The notes under the pieces: model-generated
What the model was told of the DNA's origin: nothing
Database searches by the model: none
The model's input: the letters and a program-made list of their open reading frames with translations, nothing else
Program-made: the position numbers and the translations under genes
From: Bog-756 sp963703145
Lineage (GTDB): Bacteria; Actinomycetota; Acidimicrobiia; Acidimicrobiales; RAAP-2
Reading direction: 5' to 3'
Length of the DNA stretch: 64,000 nt
Assembly: GCA_963703145.1 (NCBI GenBank)
Contig: OY969793.1
Coordinates: 3,100,001 to 3,164,000, forward strand
Part shown: positions 25,978 through 34,479 of the stretch, one piece after another
Layout of the letters: every line of letters starts with the position of its first letter
Numbering within the stretch: position 1 is the first letter of the stretch

Positions 25978-26445
25978 GTGCCCCCGTCCGAGTCAGCGAG
26001 CAGTCAGGTGATCGTCGTCGGCGTCGACGGGTCGGAGGCCTCCAACGCCGCCGCCCGATGGGCGGCCGAGCAGGCCCGCCTCACCGGGAGCCGTCTCGAG
26101 GTGATCACCGCCTGGCAGGCCGTGGGCAGCTGGGGGATGTCCTGGGGTGTCGCCATCCCGATCCCCTCTGACTACGACCCGGCGGCCGACGCCCGGACCA
26201 TGCTCGACCCCATCGTCGACGAGCTGCGGCGCAATGCCCCCGACGTGGCCATCGACGTCAACGTGGTGGAGGGTCACCCTGCCGAGGTGCTCATGGAGGC
26301 CTCCCGCCACGCCGATCTGTTGGTGGTGGCCAGCCGCGGCCACGGTGAGTTCGCCGGCATGCTCATCGGGTCGGTCAGCCAGCACCTCGCCACCCAGGCG
26401 CACTGCCCGGTGGTCATCGTCCGGGAGGCCGAGGACCAGGCGTGA
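25978..26445 (+). CDS. Universal stress protein (UspA family, ATP-binding type)
   Basis: 155 residues, one Usp domain. VIVVGVDGSEASNAAARWAAEQA is the first strand and helix; DLLVVASRGHGEFAGMLIGSVSQHLATQA with CPVVIVR contains the G-2x-G-9x-G-S pattern of ATP-binding Usp proteins. The GTG start has GAGGAG upstream. In actinobacteria these proteins are induced by hypoxia and stationary phase. It follows the DksA-like gene in the same direction and could be transcribed with it. Confidence 0.9.
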   Translation: MPPSESASSQVIVVGVDGSEASNAAARWAAEQARLTGSRLEVITAWQAVGSWGMSWGVAIPIPSDYDPAADARTMLDPIVDELRRNAPDVAIDVNVVEGHPAEVLMEASRHADLLVVASRGHGEFAGMLIGSVSQHLATQAHCPVVIVREAEDQA

Positions 26446-26466
26446 CCAGGCGCCCCACGGGTACCC

Positions 26467-28500
26467 CTAGTTGCTGATGGCGGCACCGGTGATCGGTGCC
26501 GCCAGGCGGAAGCCCACCAGCGAGCCGAGGAAGCCGGCATCGCCGTAGGAGTAGACCGCACCGTCCGCGCCGACCAGCCAGTAGCCCAGGCCGCTCGGCG
26601 TGGCGACCATGCCCTCCACCGGGACGTGGTGCACGATCCCCTGGCCGGGTACCGAACCGAAGTAGCCGGCATCGCCGAAGGTGAAGATGCCGCCGTCGCC
26701 GGCCACCAGCCAGTAGCCGCCACCGTCGGGGGTGGCGGCCATCCCCACGATGGGGGCGTCGAGATGGACAGCGCCGGTCGAGCCGTGGAACCGGGCGTCG
26801 CCGAAGGTGAAGATGCCGCCGTCGCCGGCCACCAGCCAGTAACCGCCCCCGTCGGGTGTGGCGGCCATCCCCACGATGGGGGCGTTGAGGTGACGGCCCC
26901 CGGTCGAGCCGTGGAACCGGGCGTCGCCGAAGGTGAAGATGCCACCGTCACGGGCCACCAGCCAGTAACCGCCCCCGTCGGGAGTGGCGGCCATTCCCAC
27001 GATGGGGGCGTTGAGGTGTTCGGCGCCGGTCGAGCCGTGGAACCGGGCATCGCCAAAGCTGAAGATGCCGCCGTCGCTGGCCGTCGTCCAGTAGCCCCCG
27101 GCGTCAGGGGTGGCGGCCATCCCCACGATGGGGGCATTGAGGTGCCGGCCCCCGGTCGAGCCGAAGAACCGGGCGTCGCCGAAGGTGAAGATGCCGCCGT
27201 CGCTGGCCGTCGTCCAGAATCCCTGGTTGCCCGCCGTCGGGAGCACGGCCCGCTCGACCAGCGTCTGGAGGACGAAGTCGTTGGTGTTGGTGGCGGCGAA
27301 GCCGCTGGCGAAACACTGGGCGCCGGCCACGCACGCCACACCGTCGAGATAGCCGAACGAGGTGACATTGGGACTCGGGTCGATCGTCCAGGCGGTGCCG
27401 TCCCACGACTCCATGAACGGGTTGGGCGAACCCTGGTTCTGCCCGTTGGCCACCCCGGTGGCGCCGGTGGCCCAGCATCCGGTGGCGTCGAGGCAGGTGA
27501 CGGCGGTCAGGACGTCGTTGGGCGTGGTGGGGTTGGCACTGGGCACGGTCGTCCAGGCGGTACCGTCCCACCGGTCGACCAGGGTGGTCGTCGGATCCCC
27601 GTTGGCATCCATGGTCGCACCGACCGCCCAGCAGGCCGTCGGCCCGGAGCAACTGACCGCGGACAGATAGGCGCCCGAGGGGGCGGTGGCCCCCGGGGTG
27701 GCCACCATGGTCCAGGCCGTGCCGTCCCAGTGCTCGATGAAGGCGGACGCCCCGACGACGCTGGGCGCCACGTTGGGGAGGAACCCGTTCACCAGGGTGT
27801 TGGGTCCGGCGAATCCCACCGCCCAGCAGTTCGCCGCCGTGGTGCAGGTCACCGAGTTGAACTGGTCGAAGGTCTGACCCGAGGGCTGGGTGGGAACGGT
27901 GGTCCACGAGGAGCCGTCCCAATGGTCGATGAACCCGTTCAGCGGCGTGCTGTTGGAGGTGTTGGTCTGGGTCGTTCCCGCGGCCCAGCAGTTGGTCGAG
28001 GCGGTGCAGGTGACCGAGAACAGGAGACCCGGGGTGGGAGGTGTCGGGACCACCGACCAGGTGGAGCCGTTCCAGTGCTCGGCCATGGTGATGGGGCCCG
28101 GGTCGTTGGGATTCATCTGGCCGCCGACGGCCCAGCAGTCCGAGCTGGACGTGCAGGCGGTCCCCCACAACAGGGACACCTGGCTGCCGGGAGGCGTTGC
28201 ACTGGGGTCGATGGACCAGGCCGTCCCGTTCCAGTGCTCGACCATGGCCTCGGGCTGGCCGTTGTTCAGGTTGTCGATGATCCCGCCCACCGCCCAGCAG
28301 TCCCAGGCATTGGTGCAGGTGGTCCCGAGCAGCAGATTGCTCGCGTCGCCACCGGTGTTGGCGCTCGGCACGATGTTCCACCCGGACAACGGGGCCGACT
28401 GGGCCGTCACCATCATCCCGACGCTCACCACCGCGCCGAGGACGATGGCTCCGAGCCCCAGTGTCGCCAGCCGCCGAACGACACTCCGGTGTGGGGACAT
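26467..28500 (-). CDS. Secreted double-propeller protein: seven CWAVG blades plus six 42-residue repeats
   Basis: 677 residues. An N-terminal signal or anchor (LATLGLGAIVLGAVVSVGMM) is followed by GWNIVPSAN and seven repeats of about 55-70 residues, each with C-x6/7-C-W-A-V-G and, later, E/D-x-W-(N/D)-G-x-x-W-x-x-x-P. The seventh repeat lacks its W-x-G-x-x-W strand, while an unpaired W-N-I-V-P strand precedes repeat one, as expected if the ring is closed by the N-terminus. Residues ~425-677 are six repeats (DGGIFTFGDARFHGSTG type) like those of the protein at 13753. The ATG at 28500 is chosen as the start of the signal peptide. Likely exported; ligand unknown. Confidence 0.82.
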   Translation of the reverse strand: MSPHRSVVRRLATLGLGAIVLGAVVSVGMMVTAQSAPLSGWNIVPSANTGGDASNLLLGTTCTNAWDCWAVGGIIDNLNNGQPEAMVEHWNGTAWSIDPSATPPGSQVSLLWGTACTSSSDCWAVGGQMNPNDPGPITMAEHWNGSTWSVVPTPPTPGLLFSVTCTASTNCWAAGTTQTNTSNSTPLNGFIDHWDGSSWTTVPTQPSGQTFDQFNSVTCTTAANCWAVGFAGPNTLVNGFLPNVAPSVVGASAFIEHWDGTAWTMVATPGATAPSGAYLSAVSCSGPTACWAVGATMDANGDPTTTLVDRWDGTAWTTVPSANPTTPNDVLTAVTCLDATGCWATGATGVANGQNQGSPNPFMESWDGTAWTIDPSPNVTSFGYLDGVACVAGAQCFASGFAATNTNDFVLQTLVERAVLPTAGNQGFWTTASDGGIFTFGDARFFGSTGGRHLNAPIVGMAATPDAGGYWTTASDGGIFSFGDARFHGSTGAEHLNAPIVGMAATPDGGGYWLVARDGGIFTFGDARFHGSTGGRHLNAPIVGMAATPDGGGYWLVAGDGGIFTFGDARFHGSTGAVHLDAPIVGMAATPDGGGYWLVAGDGGIFTFGDAGYFGSVPGQGIVHHVPVEGMVATPSGLGYWLVGADGAVYSYGDAGFLGSLVGFRLAAPITGAAISN
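26490..27235 (-). repeat. Six tandem 126-bp coding repeats, central ones nearly identical
   Basis: Units encode 42 residues each. Neighbouring copies between about 26,690 and 27,200 share long identical runs around the codons for GGIFTFGDARFHGSTG and PIVGMAATPDGGGYW; equivalent points at 26791 and 26917 are exactly 126 bp apart. The similarity suggests recent duplication or gene conversion and makes copy number unstable and assembly error-prone. Confidence 0.85.
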
Positions 28501-28567
28501 GTGGGTCCAGCGTAACGACGCCTGACCCCCATTCGGGGGATCGTCAAAAACGGTTGCGGGGTGCCGC

Positions 28568-29452
28568 TCAGCCCGGGTGGGTCGTGCGGATCGCGGCGGC
28601 GGCAAAGGCCGGGTCGTCGGCCACCGCCAGGGCCCGCCGGCAGGCCTCGACCAGCTTGACCTGGTGGGCGTCACGGCTGGCGGCAGCCAGGCGGACCACC
28701 TCGGGATCCCAGGTGGTGGCGGCAGTGGTGGCCGCCTCCGGCTCGCCACGGAACAGCGCACCGTGGTCGGCCCGGACCTGGGCCAGGGCTGCGTTGCCGT
28801 CGGCCGGAGCCAGATGGTCGACCAGGAGCTCGACGGCCATCGCGCCGGTCACCCCGTGGAGGTGGACGATCCCGGGCCGGGCCAGATAGTGGCGGGCAGC
28901 GCGTGCGGCCTCTCCTGCCACCGCCGCCCTGGTGTCCTCCACGACCACCGGTGCGGCGGGGCTGGCCCCGGGTCGGTAGCGGGCGGCCCAGTACCCGAGC
29001 GACCGGGCCAGTTCCTCACGCCGAGGCCGGTTCTCGACCACGGTGATCGCCCGCACGGCGTGGGCGGTCCGGATGGCGCCGTGGAACAGCGCGGTGGACA
29101 GCGCCGGCATCAGCAAGGGGACCCAACGCTCCACCACCGCCGGCCACCCGTCAGTGGCCAGTGCGTGTTGGAAGTAGCCGATCCACTCCGGCAGCCTGGC
29201 GTAGTCGCCGAGGGCGTCGGTCCACCGGTCCTCCCCGCCCCGAGACGGATGGACGGGGTCCGGACCACGGTCCACGTGCTCCACGAACCAGTTCGCCCAC
29301 CCGGCGATGTGGTCGTTGCACCCCAGCGTTGCCAGGGCCTCACACGCCATGGGCCCGTGGTTCACGAACCCGTTGGCCAGCTCGAAGTCGAGGCGCGCCA
29401 TCCGGTCGAGGGCGTCGTCGAGGGCTTCGGTGGTATTGCTCACGGTGGTCAT
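28568..29452 (-). CDS. Questin oxidase-like family protein
   Basis: 294 residues. ELANGFVNHGPMACEALATLG near the N-terminus matches the (S/G)F-x-NHxPM-x-EAL-x-x-LG opening of the questin oxidase-like (DUF4243) family, and the Trp-rich DHIAGWANWFVEHVD and PEWIGYFQHAL fit too. The founding enzyme opens an anthraquinone ring in fungi by a Baeyer-Villiger-type reaction. The gene is divergent from soxR and a SoxR box lies between the two starts, 15 bp from this one, so it is very probably a SoxR target. A role in inactivating redox-active quinones is inferred from family plus regulation. Two upstream in-frame codons (GTG) could extend the start. Confidence 0.82.
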   Translation of the reverse strand: MTTVSNTTEALDDALDRMARLDFELANGFVNHGPMACEALATLGCNDHIAGWANWFVEHVDRGPDPVHPSRGGEDRWTDALGDYARLPEWIGYFQHALATDGWPAVVERWVPLLMPALSTALFHGAIRTAHAVRAITVVENRPRREELARSLGYWAARYRPGASPAAPVVVEDTRAAVAGEAARAARHYLARPGIVHLHGVTGAMAVELLVDHLAPADGNAALAQVRADHGALFRGEPEAATTAATTWDPEVVRLAAASRDAHQVKLVEACRRALAVADDPAFAAAAIRTTHPG

Positions 29453-29467
29453 GGCACACACGCTAAA

Positions 29468-29487
29468 ACCTCAAGTAATGTTGAGGT
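29468..29487. promoter_or_regulatory. SoxR box between soxR and the questin oxidase-like gene
   Basis: ACCTCAA and TTGAGGT are perfect 7-bp arms spaced by 6 bp (GTAATG). The core CCTCAA-N6-TTGAGG is the established SoxR box. It is 8 bp upstream of the soxR start and 15 bp upstream of the divergent start, placed to control both. Confidence 0.9.
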
Positions 29488-29495
29488 CAAGCCCT

Positions 29496-29939
29496 ATGAG
29501 CGCGATCCCCCCCACCGGTGCCACGGAGCTGACGGTCGGCCAACTGTCGGCCCGCAGCGGCGTGCCGGTCTCCGCGCTCCACTTCTACGAGGCCGAAGGC
29601 CTGATCGACAGTCGGCGGACCGCCGGCAACCAGCGTCGCTACCGTCGTGACGTGCTGCGTCGGGTGGCCTTCATCCGCGCCTCCCAGCGGGTGGGCATCC
29701 CGCTCCGCACCATCCGGACGGCCCTGGCCGGTCTGGGCCGGGCGCCCACCCGCCGCGACTGGTCACGTGTCTCACTGGCCTGGCAGCACGACCTGGACCA
29801 GCGCATCGACCAGCTGGAGCGGCTACGGGATCAGCTCACCGAGTGCATCGGGTGCGGGTGCCTCTCGATCGACCGGTGCCGTCTGGCCAACCCCAACGAC
29901 GTGCTGGCCGCCGAGGGCGCAGGACCCCGCCGTCTGTGA
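29496..29939 (+). CDS. soxR: Redox-sensitive MerR-family activator SoxR
   Basis: 147 residues. The MerR DNA-binding part is LTVGQLSARSGVPVSALHFYEAEGLI (12-37) followed by QRRYRRDVLRRVAFIRASQRVGIPL; a dimerisation helix spans about 90-115. The [2Fe-2S] ligands Cys117, Cys120, Cys122 and Cys128 stand in CIGCGCLSIDRCRLANPND, diagnostic of SoxR. Oxidation of the cluster by redox-cycling compounds or nitric oxide turns on the target promoter. In actinobacteria SoxR answers mainly to endogenous redox-active metabolites and regulates quinone-modifying enzymes and exporters. The ATG at 29496 lies next to the SoxR box; the reading frame is open upstream through the divergent gene. Confidence 0.95.
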   Translation: MSAIPPTGATELTVGQLSARSGVPVSALHFYEAEGLIDSRRTAGNQRRYRRDVLRRVAFIRASQRVGIPLRTIRTALAGLGRAPTRRDWSRVSLAWQHDLDQRIDQLERLRDQLTECIGCGCLSIDRCRLANPNDVLAAEGAGPRRL

Positions 29940-29945
29940 CCGCGC

Positions 29946-31316
29946 TCAGGCCCGGGCAGCGCCCGATGCCACCAGCGGAACCGGCCGGGCCAGGCTCCAG
30001 CTGAAGGTCTGGGGGATGTCCCCCAGCGGGAGCGAGGTGGCGAGGTCGGCAACGGTAGGTCCCACCCGCTCGGCCACCTCGGCCAGCTGGGCGCCGTCGA
30101 AGCCGAACAGCTCGACCGCGTTGAGGCCGAGGATCCGCCGGAGGTCGGCCTCGGGCATACCGCCGAACACGTGGGCCAGCACCTGGCGGTGCACGGGGGC
30201 GGCTCCTTCGAGGTGGGGGTAGTCGGCTCCCCACATGAGCCGGTCGACCCCGATCTCGTCGCGCATCTCGGCCTCGTACCGCTTCATCAGCGAACCGCCC
30301 AGGTGCACGTGGCGGTCCACATACTCGCCGGGCCGGTGCTGGAGGTAGGAGCGCACCGGGGCTCCGCCGTGGGTGTCGAAGAACGACTCCATGTCCCGGA
30401 CGAGCGACGGGAGCCACTGCACCCCGTTCTCCGTCACGGCCACCTTCAGCCCGGGGTGGCGGTCGAAGACCCCGCCGAAGATCAGGAACCACAGGGGACG
30501 CCGGGTGAACACGAACACCTCGTAGAGGCCGAGGAACCCACCGTGCCGCTGGTCGTAGAGCTGCTTGGCGTCCGTCGCCGTCCCCGACGCACCGGTGTGC
30601 AGGTTGACCACCATGCCGTAGTCCTCGCACGCGCTCCACAGGGGCTCGTAATACTCGTCGGCGTAGCCGGGCAGACCGCCCCGCACCGACATGGCCGGCA
30701 GCATGATCCCGCCGAAGAGGCCGGCCTCGCGGCCCCAGGCGATCTCCTCGACCGCGCGGTCCATGTCGTGCAGGTCGAGGGGGAGGACACCGGCCCGGCG
30801 GCCCGGGGCCGCGGCACAGAACTCCGCCAGCCACCGGTTGTAGGCGTGGAGCGCGGGCCACACCACCTCGAGGCCCTTGGTCGTGTGGCCGCCCAGGTAC
30901 ATGGCGGGAGACAGCCCACCGGTGAGCACCGGGCCCGGGAAGGTCACCTCGGCGTGGATGCCCTGTTCCTCGAGCACGGCCAGCCGTCGCCCGTCCGCGT
31001 CCGAGGCGAAGACCCAGTCGCTGCTGTAGGCCGACAGCCACTCGGCGGCAGCCGCCGTGTCGACCCCCATGCCGGCCAGCCGCCGCTCGGCGACCGCTCG
31101 GACCGCATCAGGCTCGTCGCTGGTCCCCGGGTCGATGCCACCGAACATCGGGATGGCCACCGAGGACAGGTCGCCGAACGCGGCCACCGCCTCGCGGTGG
31201 GCCGGATCAACGTAGGAGAGGAACTGGTCGAGGTCATCGGGTGCGGCATGGGCGTCGGCTGACACCACCACATAGGGCCTCGGAGTACCGAGCCCCTCAT
31301 CTCGCCGATCTGCCAT
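29946..31316 (-). CDS. Amidohydrolase family 2 protein
   Basis: 456 residues. VVVSADAHAAPDDLDQFLSYV gives the N-terminal D-x-H motif, VVNLHTGASGTATDAKQL the barrel histidine, KVAVTENGVQWLPSL and LMWGADYPHLEGAAP the Glu/Asp metal-ligand region. It belongs to the ACMSD-like group, as does the protein at 17463, but the two are not close. It is longer than typical (about 380), with an extra segment between 60 and 110 (GVDTAAAAEWLSAYSSDW). It converges on soxR with a 6-bp gap. Substrate unknown; these enzymes are abundant in actinobacteria that degrade aromatic or sterol compounds. Confidence 0.85.
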   Translation of the reverse strand: MADRRDEGLGTPRPYVVVSADAHAAPDDLDQFLSYVDPAHREAVAAFGDLSSVAIPMFGGIDPGTSDEPDAVRAVAERRLAGMGVDTAAAAEWLSAYSSDWVFASDADGRRLAVLEEQGIHAEVTFPGPVLTGGLSPAMYLGGHTTKGLEVVWPALHAYNRWLAEFCAAAPGRRAGVLPLDLHDMDRAVEEIAWGREAGLFGGIMLPAMSVRGGLPGYADEYYEPLWSACEDYGMVVNLHTGASGTATDAKQLYDQRHGGFLGLYEVFVFTRRPLWFLIFGGVFDRHPGLKVAVTENGVQWLPSLVRDMESFFDTHGGAPVRSYLQHRPGEYVDRHVHLGGSLMKRYEAEMRDEIGVDRLMWGADYPHLEGAAPVHRQVLAHVFGGMPEADLRRILGLNAVELFGFDGAQLAEVAERVGPTVADLATSLPLGDIPQTFSWSLARPVPLVASGAARA

Positions 31317-31410
31317 CGAACTCGCCTCCCCCGGCTCCCCATCGATGAGCGCAGGCTACAACGGGCGGTGACCCGACCGCCCGGCCCCGGCGCCGCGGCG
31401 GACCGGCGGG

Positions 31411-31416
31411 TAGCGT
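31411..31416 (+). promoter_or_regulatory. -10 hexamer, leaderless transcript of the gene at 31423
   Basis: TAGCGT fits TANNNT and ends 6 nt before the ATG; no Shine-Dalgarno sequence. Confidence 0.4.
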
Positions 31417-31422
31417 TGGCGC

Positions 31423-31803
31423 ATGGACTGGTCGTCATGGGCCGAGCGTCTCGAAGTCGCCCTCGGGCCCGAGGGCGACTTCCCGTCGTTCTTCGCCCCC
31501 GGGGCACTCTTCAGTGACCCGGTGAACACCCCCACCGCCGATCTGGCCGCCATCGAGGAGATGACCAAGGCGTCCTTCCCTGACTGGCGCCAGGAGATCC
31601 TCTCGGTGCACGGGGACGCAACCGGCGGTGCCTTCGAGTGGATCGGGCGGGGGACCCTGGGCGGCACCATCCCCATCGAGATCCACGGCAGCACGGTGGT
31701 CGACGTCGACGGCGACGGGCTCGTGACCCGGTGGCGCGACTACTTCGACCTGAAGGAGATCGACGCCCAACTGCCAGCCGCACCCGGCGGCGGACCGGGC
31801 TGA
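31423..31803 (+). CDS. SnoaL/NTF2-like small protein
   Basis: 126 residues with the pattern of a single NTF2-like alpha+beta barrel: WAERLEVALGPEGDFPSFFAPGALFSDP, then ITSHP-like middle strands (FPDWRQEILSVHGDATGGAFEWIGRGTLGG) and the closing IHGSTVVDVDGDGLVTRWRDYFDLKEID. Such proteins may be limonene epoxide hydrolase-like, SnoaL-like cyclases or simple binding proteins; no catalytic residues can be assigned. A TANNNT hexamer 6 nt before the ATG replaces a ribosome binding site. It precedes the ThDP enzyme in the same direction by about 55 bp. Confidence 0.75.
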   Translation: MDWSSWAERLEVALGPEGDFPSFFAPGALFSDPVNTPTADLAAIEEMTKASFPDWRQEILSVHGDATGGAFEWIGRGTLGGTIPIEIHGSTVVDVDGDGLVTRWRDYFDLKEIDAQLPAAPGGGPG

Positions 31804-31844
31804 GCGGGCGGGCCGGGCCCTCCTCCGAATCCGAGGGTCTCTCC

Positions 31845-31850
31845 TAGGAT
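31845..31850 (+). promoter_or_regulatory. -10 hexamer, leaderless transcript of the ThDP enzyme gene
   Basis: TAGGAT is followed by 7 nt and the GTG start at 31858, with no clear Shine-Dalgarno sequence in its proper place. Confidence 0.4.
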
Positions 31851-31857
31851 CGAGGCC

Positions 31858-33516
31858 GTGAGCGATTCCCTGACAGCGGCCCAGCTACTGGTCGAGTGTC
31901 TGGAGAACGAGGGGGTGACCCACGTCTTCGGCATTCCCGGCGAGGAGAACATCCACCTGGTCGAGGCCCTGTCCCGCTCGTCCATCCGCTACGTGCTGGT
32001 GCGTCACGAGCAGGGCGCGTCGTTCATGGCCGAGACCTACGGCCGTCTCACCGGGAGGCCGGGCGTGTGCTCGGCGACGCTCGGCCCCGGGGCCATCAAC
32101 CTGCTGCTCGGCACGGCCGACGCCACCACCAACTCCACGCCGCTGGTGGCCCTGTCGGCCCAGGTGGGGATGTCCCGCAGCTTCAAGGAGTCCCACCAGG
32201 GAGTGGATCTGGTCTCGATGTTCGCCCCGGTGACCAAGTGGTCCGCGCTAGTGGCCACTCCGGCCGCCGTCCCCGAGATGGTGCGCAAGGCCTTCAAGCT
32301 GGCCCGGACCGAGCGACCGGGGTCGGTCTACCTCGCCGTGCCCGAAGACGTGGAGAAGTCGCCCGCGCCACCCGAGGCGCGTCCCCTCCCGGTGAGCATC
32401 CCCCGTCCCGATGAGCCCTCCTCCGAGCAGGTGGCGCGGGCCGTCGCCGTGCTCCGGGGAGCGCGCAACCCCATCGTGCTGGCCGGTCACGGGGCCACCA
32501 GAGCCGAGGCCGGCCCGGCCCTGCGCGAGTTCGCCGAGCGGCTGGAGCTGCCGGTCGTGACCACCTTCCACGGGAAGGGGATCCTGCCCGACGACCATCC
32601 CCAGGCACTCGGGACCGTCGGGTTCATGCGCCACGACTACGTCAACTTCGGGTTCGACCAGGCCGACGTGCTCGTCGCCGTGGGCTACGAGCTCCAGGAG
32701 TTCGATCCGGTGCGCATCAATCCCAATGGAGACAAGCAGATCATCCACATCCACCGGTTCCCCGCCGAGGTGGACCGCAACTACACCGTGGCGGTGGGCC
32801 TCCAGGCCGACATCAGTCGAACCCTCCGGGTCCTGGCCGACGAGGTGGGGACCCCCTTCGAGGCCCGGGCCACCGACCAACGCATCCGCGGACTGCTCGC
32901 CGACGAGCTCCGACGGGGCGGTGCCGACGACCGGTTCCCCCTGTCCCCGGCGCGACTGGTGGCCGACACCCGCAAGGCCCTCGGCCGTGACGACATCGTG
33001 CTGGTCGACACCGGGGCCCTCAAGATGTGGATGGCCCGCCTCTACCCCACCTACGCGCCCAACACCTGCCTCGTGTCCAACGGGCTGTCCACCATGGCCT
33101 GGACGGTGCCGGGCGCCATCGGCGCCAAGATCGCCGTACCCCGGGCCCGGGTACTCGTGGCCACCGGCGACGGGGCCTTCCTCATGAACTCCCAGGAGAT
33201 CGAGACCGCCCTCCGCGAGGGGATCGCCATGGTCATTCTCATCTGGGTGGACGACGCCTACGGCCTCATCAGCTGGAAGATGGACCTGGAGCTGGGCCAC
33301 GACATCGACACCGAGTTCGCCAACCCCGATTTCGTGGCCTACGCCGAGAGCTTCGGGGCCGTCGGCTACCGGATCACCTCGGCCGGCGAGCTGCTGCCCA
33401 CCCTGACCACCGCGCTGGCGGCCGACACCGTGTCGGTCATCGCCTGTCCGGTCGACTACTCCGCCAACCTCGAGCTCATCCGGTCCCTCGGTGATCTCGA
33501 CGAGTCGATGTCCTGA
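31858..33516 (+). CDS. Acetolactate synthase large subunit-like ThDP enzyme (catabolic AlsS type)
   Basis: 552 residues in three domains: PYR (1-180) with FGIPGEEN and the catalytic Glu in LVRHEQGASFMA near residue 52; central domain (190-330); PP domain (365-540) with the ThDP motif GDGAFLMNSQEIETALREG and WVDDAYGLI. The aspartate-rich WVDDAYG resembles catabolic acetolactate synthase rather than the biosynthetic FAD enzyme, and no regulatory small subunit follows. It would condense two pyruvates to acetolactate, or act as a related decarboligase. The downstream membrane protein, 46 bp away, might move a related organic acid. Confidence 0.85.
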   Translation: MSDSLTAAQLLVECLENEGVTHVFGIPGEENIHLVEALSRSSIRYVLVRHEQGASFMAETYGRLTGRPGVCSATLGPGAINLLLGTADATTNSTPLVALSAQVGMSRSFKESHQGVDLVSMFAPVTKWSALVATPAAVPEMVRKAFKLARTERPGSVYLAVPEDVEKSPAPPEARPLPVSIPRPDEPSSEQVARAVAVLRGARNPIVLAGHGATRAEAGPALREFAERLELPVVTTFHGKGILPDDHPQALGTVGFMRHDYVNFGFDQADVLVAVGYELQEFDPVRINPNGDKQIIHIHRFPAEVDRNYTVAVGLQADISRTLRVLADEVGTPFEARATDQRIRGLLADELRRGGADDRFPLSPARLVADTRKALGRDDIVLVDTGALKMWMARLYPTYAPNTCLVSNGLSTMAWTVPGAIGAKIAVPRARVLVATGDGAFLMNSQEIETALREGIAMVILIWVDDAYGLISWKMDLELGHDIDTEFANPDFVAYAESFGAVGYRITSAGELLPTLTTALAADTVSVIACPVDYSANLELIRSLGDLDESMS

Positions 33517-33562
33517 CCCGGCACCCCGCCCCACAGCCCGCCCGTCACCACTCCCCGCCCCG

Positions 33563-34444
33563 ATGAGCCTGGCGATCACCTTCGCCGCCTACGGGGTCGG
33601 TGCGCTGATGGGGCTGATCGTCCACCGGTCGGGACCCCGGCTGCGCCAGGCCTGGCCCGTCTACCTGCGGGCCCAGCTGGTGGCCACCGCCGCCCTGCTC
33701 GGGCTGTTCTCGGCCTGGCGGCTCACCGCGCCCCGCCAGATCCTCGACCCTCTGATCCTCTCCGTCGTGGGCTGGCTCCTGCTCCTCGCCGCCCTCCTCG
33801 TCCGGGGCCGGCGCAGCCAGGGGATGGCCGCACTCGAAGGGTGGGCGGCCTTTCCCAACGGCGCCTTCTGGGTCCAGCCGCTGGCCGGGGCCCTGATCGG
33901 GCCGGCCGGGAGCGTCATCTCGGCGTTGACCAACGCCGCCTACGCCATCTCCAATGCCGCCAGCATCCACGTCATGCGACGCGACGCACCGATCCCCCAG
34001 CGCCGGTCGACCACGTGGGTCGACCAGTCGATGCTGGTGGCGGTGGCCGTCGGCCTGGCCCTGCACCTGACGGGCCCGGCCCCCGCCGCGTCCCACTGGG
34101 TCCTGACCGTGGCCGGTCCGCTGCTGGCCTTCGTCGGCGCTGCGCTCTGGGTGGGCTCGGTGTTCCACCCGCACAACGCCTCGGTGGACCACACCGGCCC
34201 GGACCTGTCGCGCTGGGTGTTCCTCACCGCCGTCCGGGTGGTGTTCTTGGTGGTGGTGGCCGTGGTGGTCCACTCGGTGGCAGTGGAGGTGGTCGCCGTG
34301 CTGTCGGCCTTCGGGCCCCCGGCGTTCAACCCGCCCCAGCAGGCCGTGCTCTACGGGTACCGCTCTGGCGTGGTCGTCGTGGCCGCCCGCTGGGGGTGGG
34401 TGCTGGCGCCGGTGGGCCTGGTCCTCGCCCTGGTCATCCGCTAG
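33563..34444 (+). CDS. Integral membrane protein, possibly AEC-like permease
   Basis: 293 residues with about eight hydrophobic helices. It begins MSLAITFAAYGVGALMGLIV and includes FPNGAFWVQPLAGALIGPAG and VISALTNAAYAISNAASIHV, which faintly recall the auxin-efflux-carrier (AEC) family, where a conserved N-x-G-x-x-x-x-P loop interrupts a helix. The match is weak and I would not assign a substrate. An upstream in-frame start at 33491 would add a Pro-rich stretch and overlap the ThDP gene; the ATG at 33563 starts the first helix. It converges on the GGDEF/EAL gene at a repeat-filled stem-loop. Confidence 0.6.
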   Translation: MSLAITFAAYGVGALMGLIVHRSGPRLRQAWPVYLRAQLVATAALLGLFSAWRLTAPRQILDPLILSVVGWLLLLAALLVRGRRSQGMAALEGWAAFPNGAFWVQPLAGALIGPAGSVISALTNAAYAISNAASIHVMRRDAPIPQRRSTTWVDQSMLVAVAVGLALHLTGPAPAASHWVLTVAGPLLAFVGAALWVGSVFHPHNASVDHTGPDLSRWVFLTAVRVVFLVVVAVVVHSVAVEVVAVLSAFGPPAFNPPQQAVLYGYRSGVVVVAARWGWVLAPVGLVLALVIR

Positions 34445-34479
34445 CCGCCAATCGACCGACCGACCGACCGACCGGCTAG
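34441..34479. terminator. Stem-loop with five CGAC repeats between convergent genes
   Basis: CTAGCCG (34441-34447) pairs with CGGCTAG (34473-34479). The loop holds CGAC five times in a row (34453-34472). Both arms contain the TAG stop of one of the two converging genes, so one structure could end both transcripts. Confidence 0.5.

Noticed and set aside
26626..28515. 629-residue plus-strand open frame
   Set aside because: It mirrors the propeller gene on the other strand; its repeats (GHQPV, VEPGVAEGED) are antisense copies of the 126-bp units.
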